DNA from: an uncultured Blautia sp.
GTDB lineage: Bacteria > Bacillota > Clostridia > Lachnospirales > Lachnospiraceae
Assembly (NCBI GenBank): GCA_945872375.1
Contig: CAMBYR010000017.1
Coordinates: 1 to 15,866, forward strand
Reading direction: 5' to 3'
Length of the DNA stretch: 15,866 bases
Shown in pieces: positions 14,430 through 15,866 of this stretch. Position numbers and translations under genes: made by a program. Numbering within the stretch: the stretch's first letter is position 1; every line of letters begins with the position of its first letter. The notes under the pieces were generated by a model. It ran no database searches and was not told the origin of the DNA. It saw only the letters and a list, made by a program, of their open reading frames with translations.

Positions 14430-14469
14430 ATCTATGAAAAAAAGGAACTGATTTCAGGTATTCATAGAT
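14430..14469. promoter_or_regulatory. 9-bp perfect inverted repeat in the divergent mutS2/HtrA-like promoter region
   Basis: ATCTATGAA (14430-14438) and TTCATAGAT (14461-14469) are perfect inverted copies with a 22-base spacer, about three helix turns centre to centre. The spacer holds a small palindrome, CTGATTTCAG (14448-14457). The right arm covers the expected -35 position of the promoter at 14484-14492, as a repressor or activator site would. A hairpin in RNA is the alternative, but no T-run follows. Confidence 0.5.
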
Positions 14470-14483
14470 TGTTCATATTTTTC

Positions 14484-14492
14484 TGATAAAAT
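14484..14492 (+). promoter_or_regulatory. Extended -10 promoter of the HtrA-like gene
   Basis: TGATAAAAT fits an extended -10 element (TGn plus TAAAAT, five of six matches to TATAAT). It lies 35 bases before ATG 14528, so transcription would start near 14499. The -35 position (about 14464-14469) lacks a consensus and is covered by the inverted repeat, which suggests control by a DNA-binding protein. Confidence 0.5.
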
Positions 14493-14527
14493 AAGTCAAG
14501 ATTAACAGTTTGTCCGGAGAGAAACAT

Positions 14528-15866
14528 ATGACAAAGAAAGTACCACAGGACCCTGAACAGGAAACAGATCAGGGAGCTTACCCCTTTATCAGAGAAACCA
14601 TCAAAAAAGGAAAGAAAAAAGAAAGCTTTACCCTGCGCCATATTCCAGCCGTTATGATAAGCGGCATTCTTTTTGGCTGCTGCGCCGGAATTGCTTTTGC
14701 CTCTGCTATGGCTGTTCTGGAAAAACGTCTGGATGGCGGGGAAGAAATTCTGCTGGACAATATGGAAGCGTATCCTTCCAATGAACAGGCAGGGAAAACT
14801 GCTGCCCGGAAGAAAGAAAATAGCAATGTGGAAACGGTTCTGGAAACGGCGTCGGAGAATATGAAAATGATTCTTTCAGAAGAGGCGTCTGATTCCATGA
14901 AAAACAGTACGGCAGATCCGGAAGCTGCTCCCATGGATATCTATGCGTCTGTCTACCAGGATGCCATGCGTATTGCAGAACAGCCTATGAAAGCAATGGT
15001 CCGGGTAGATGGCATCAGCGATGATGAGAACCTTCTGGATGATTCGTTCTTGACCTATGGGATAGAGGAAGGCGTCATTTTTTTAAACAGCGAAGAGTAT
15101 TTCTACCTTCTTACCATTTATCATGATCTGGAGAAGGCAGATTCCATTCGTGTGACTTTTTGTAACGGCGCGGTGGCAGAGGGGAGCCTTTGCAAGGCGG
15201 ATCCCCGTACAGGTCTTGCCGTGATCAAAGTACCGCTAGAGGCTCTTACGGAAGAAGAACGGGAGGATATCGCGGTGGCTTCCCTAAGTACCTCCGCCGG
15301 TATGGAGAACGCACAGCCTGTGATCGGTATCGGAAGCCCTTCGGGAGATTTCGGTTCGGTGGTGTACGGAATCGTGACCTCCACTTCCGGAAAAATGCAC
15401 GTGGCTGACTGTGAATATTCACTGTTCGGCACCAATATTATGGGAAGCGCAAGCAGCAGCGGAGTATTGATCAGTCTGGATGAAAAGGTGATTGGAATCA
15501 TCACACGTACAGGAGAAGACGGAAATATTCTGAAGGCTATTTCCATGTCAGAGCTCCGTCCGCTTATCGAAGATCTGAGTAATGGATCCAGGATCCGGTA
15601 TCTTGGCATCCATGGAGCAGAAATTTCTCCGGAGCAGTCACAGTATCTGAACCTTCCACGGGGTGTTTATGTAAAAACGGTGGAAACAGATTCACCGGCT
15701 ATGATTGCGGGGATCCAGAATGGAGATATTGTGACGAAAATGAATGGATTTTCGCTGGAAGATATGGAGACATATATGGAACTTCTGCAGAATTTTTCTG
15801 TGGGAGATAAGGTGGACATAGAAATCAGCAGAAAAAGTGCCGGAAATACCTTTAAGAAAATGGAAT
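14528..15866 (+). CDS. Membrane-anchored HtrA/DegP-like protein with PDZ domain, degenerate catalytic triad, 3'-truncated
   Basis: The frame starts at ATG 14528 (GGAGAG upstream) and is still open at the window end; 446 residues are visible. A charged cytoplasmic N-terminus (1-38) precedes one membrane helix (about 39-63), a low-complexity acidic linker (66-145), a trypsin-like domain (about 150-350) and a PDZ domain (about 356 onward, with Arg-Gly-Val-Tyr-Val and Ala-Gly-Ile-Gln-x-Gly-Asp-Ile-Val). This is the HtrA layout. In the protease domain His199 (Thr-Ile-Tyr-His) aligns with the catalytic His, but the Asp of the usual Asp-Leu-Ala-Val is Gly229 (Thr-Gly-Leu-Ala-Val). The Gly-Asn-Ser-Gly-Gly loop reads Ala-Ser-Ser-Ser-Gly (308-312), with Ser310 at the nucleophile position. 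It may be a weak protease or a pseudoprotease acting in folding or sensing on the cell surface. Confidence 0.8.
   Translation, partial: MTKKVPQDPEQETDQGAYPFIRETIKKGKKKESFTLRHIPAVMISGILFGCCAGIAFASAMAVLEKRLDGGEEILLDNMEAYPSNEQAGKTAARKKENSNVETVLETASENMKMILSEEASDSMKNSTADPEAAPMDIYASVYQDAMRIAEQPMKAMVRVDGISDDENLLDDSFLTYGIEEGVIFLNSEEYFYLLTIYHDLEKADSIRVTFCNGAVAEGSLCKADPRTGLAVIKVPLEALTEEEREDIAVASLSTSAGMENAQPVIGIGSPSGDFGSVVYGIVTSTSGKMHVADCEYSLFGTNIMGSASSSGVLISLDEKVIGIITRTGEDGNILKAISMSELRPLIEDLSNGSRIRYLGIHGAEISPEQSQYLNLPRGVYVKTVETDSPAMIAGIQNGDIVTKMNGFSLEDMETYMELLQNFSVGDKVDIEISRKSAGNTFKKME

Overview
The window looks like the chromosome of a Gram-positive anaerobe of the Clostridia, most likely a Lachnospiraceae gut bacterium. 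This is inferred from moderate GC, strong AGGAGG-type ribosome binding sites, gene types and codon use; no rRNA or other taxonomic marker is present. All genes look chromosomal. I saw no insertion sequence, phage gene, CRISPR array, tRNA or rRNA.

Region 1 (1-5374, + strand) is a metabolic cluster. It holds the C-terminal part of an NRAMP-superfamily transporter, then pxpB, pxpC, a biotin carboxyl carrier protein (accB-like), a biotin carboxylase (accC-like) and pxpA. PxpA, PxpB and PxpC are the three subunits of prokaryotic 5-oxoprolinase. PxpB and PxpC are also homologous to the two halves (AHS1/AHS2) of the carboxyltransferase domain of urea carboxylase, so with the interleaved biotin carboxylase and carrier the locus encodes all parts of a split urea-carboxylase-like enzyme plus PxpA. 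A rho-independent terminator-like hairpin lies between the transporter and pxpB, and another long hairpin follows pxpA.

Region 2 (5454-9761, + strand) carries a thioredoxin-reductase-like flavoprotein that lacks the usual NADPH-phosphate motif, a thioredoxin, a radical SAM protein of the B12-binding/DUF4080 type, a 35-residue single-membrane-span protein, a short protein matching only the C-terminal domain of AIR synthase/HypE-like proteins, and the tRNA 2'-O-methyltransferase TrmL. From trxA on the genes are close together and probably form one operon, ending at a bidirectional terminator at 9777-9802. The 149-base trxB-trxA spacer can fold into several small hairpins.

Region 3 (9801-14350, - strand) reads mutS2, then an OmpR-type response regulator, then a sensor histidine kinase. 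The last two overlap by 4 bases and form a two-component system. A perfect 9-bp inverted repeat separates mutS2 from the regulator.

Region 4 (14351-15866) is a divergent promoter region with an extended -10 promoter and a 9-bp inverted repeat, followed by a + strand gene, cut by the window edge, for a membrane-anchored HtrA-like protein with a PDZ domain and an incomplete catalytic triad.

The best candidate for an undescribed system is the biotin-dependent Pxp cluster with its non-canonical NRAMP transporter. Second is the apparently NADPH-independent thioredoxin reductase.
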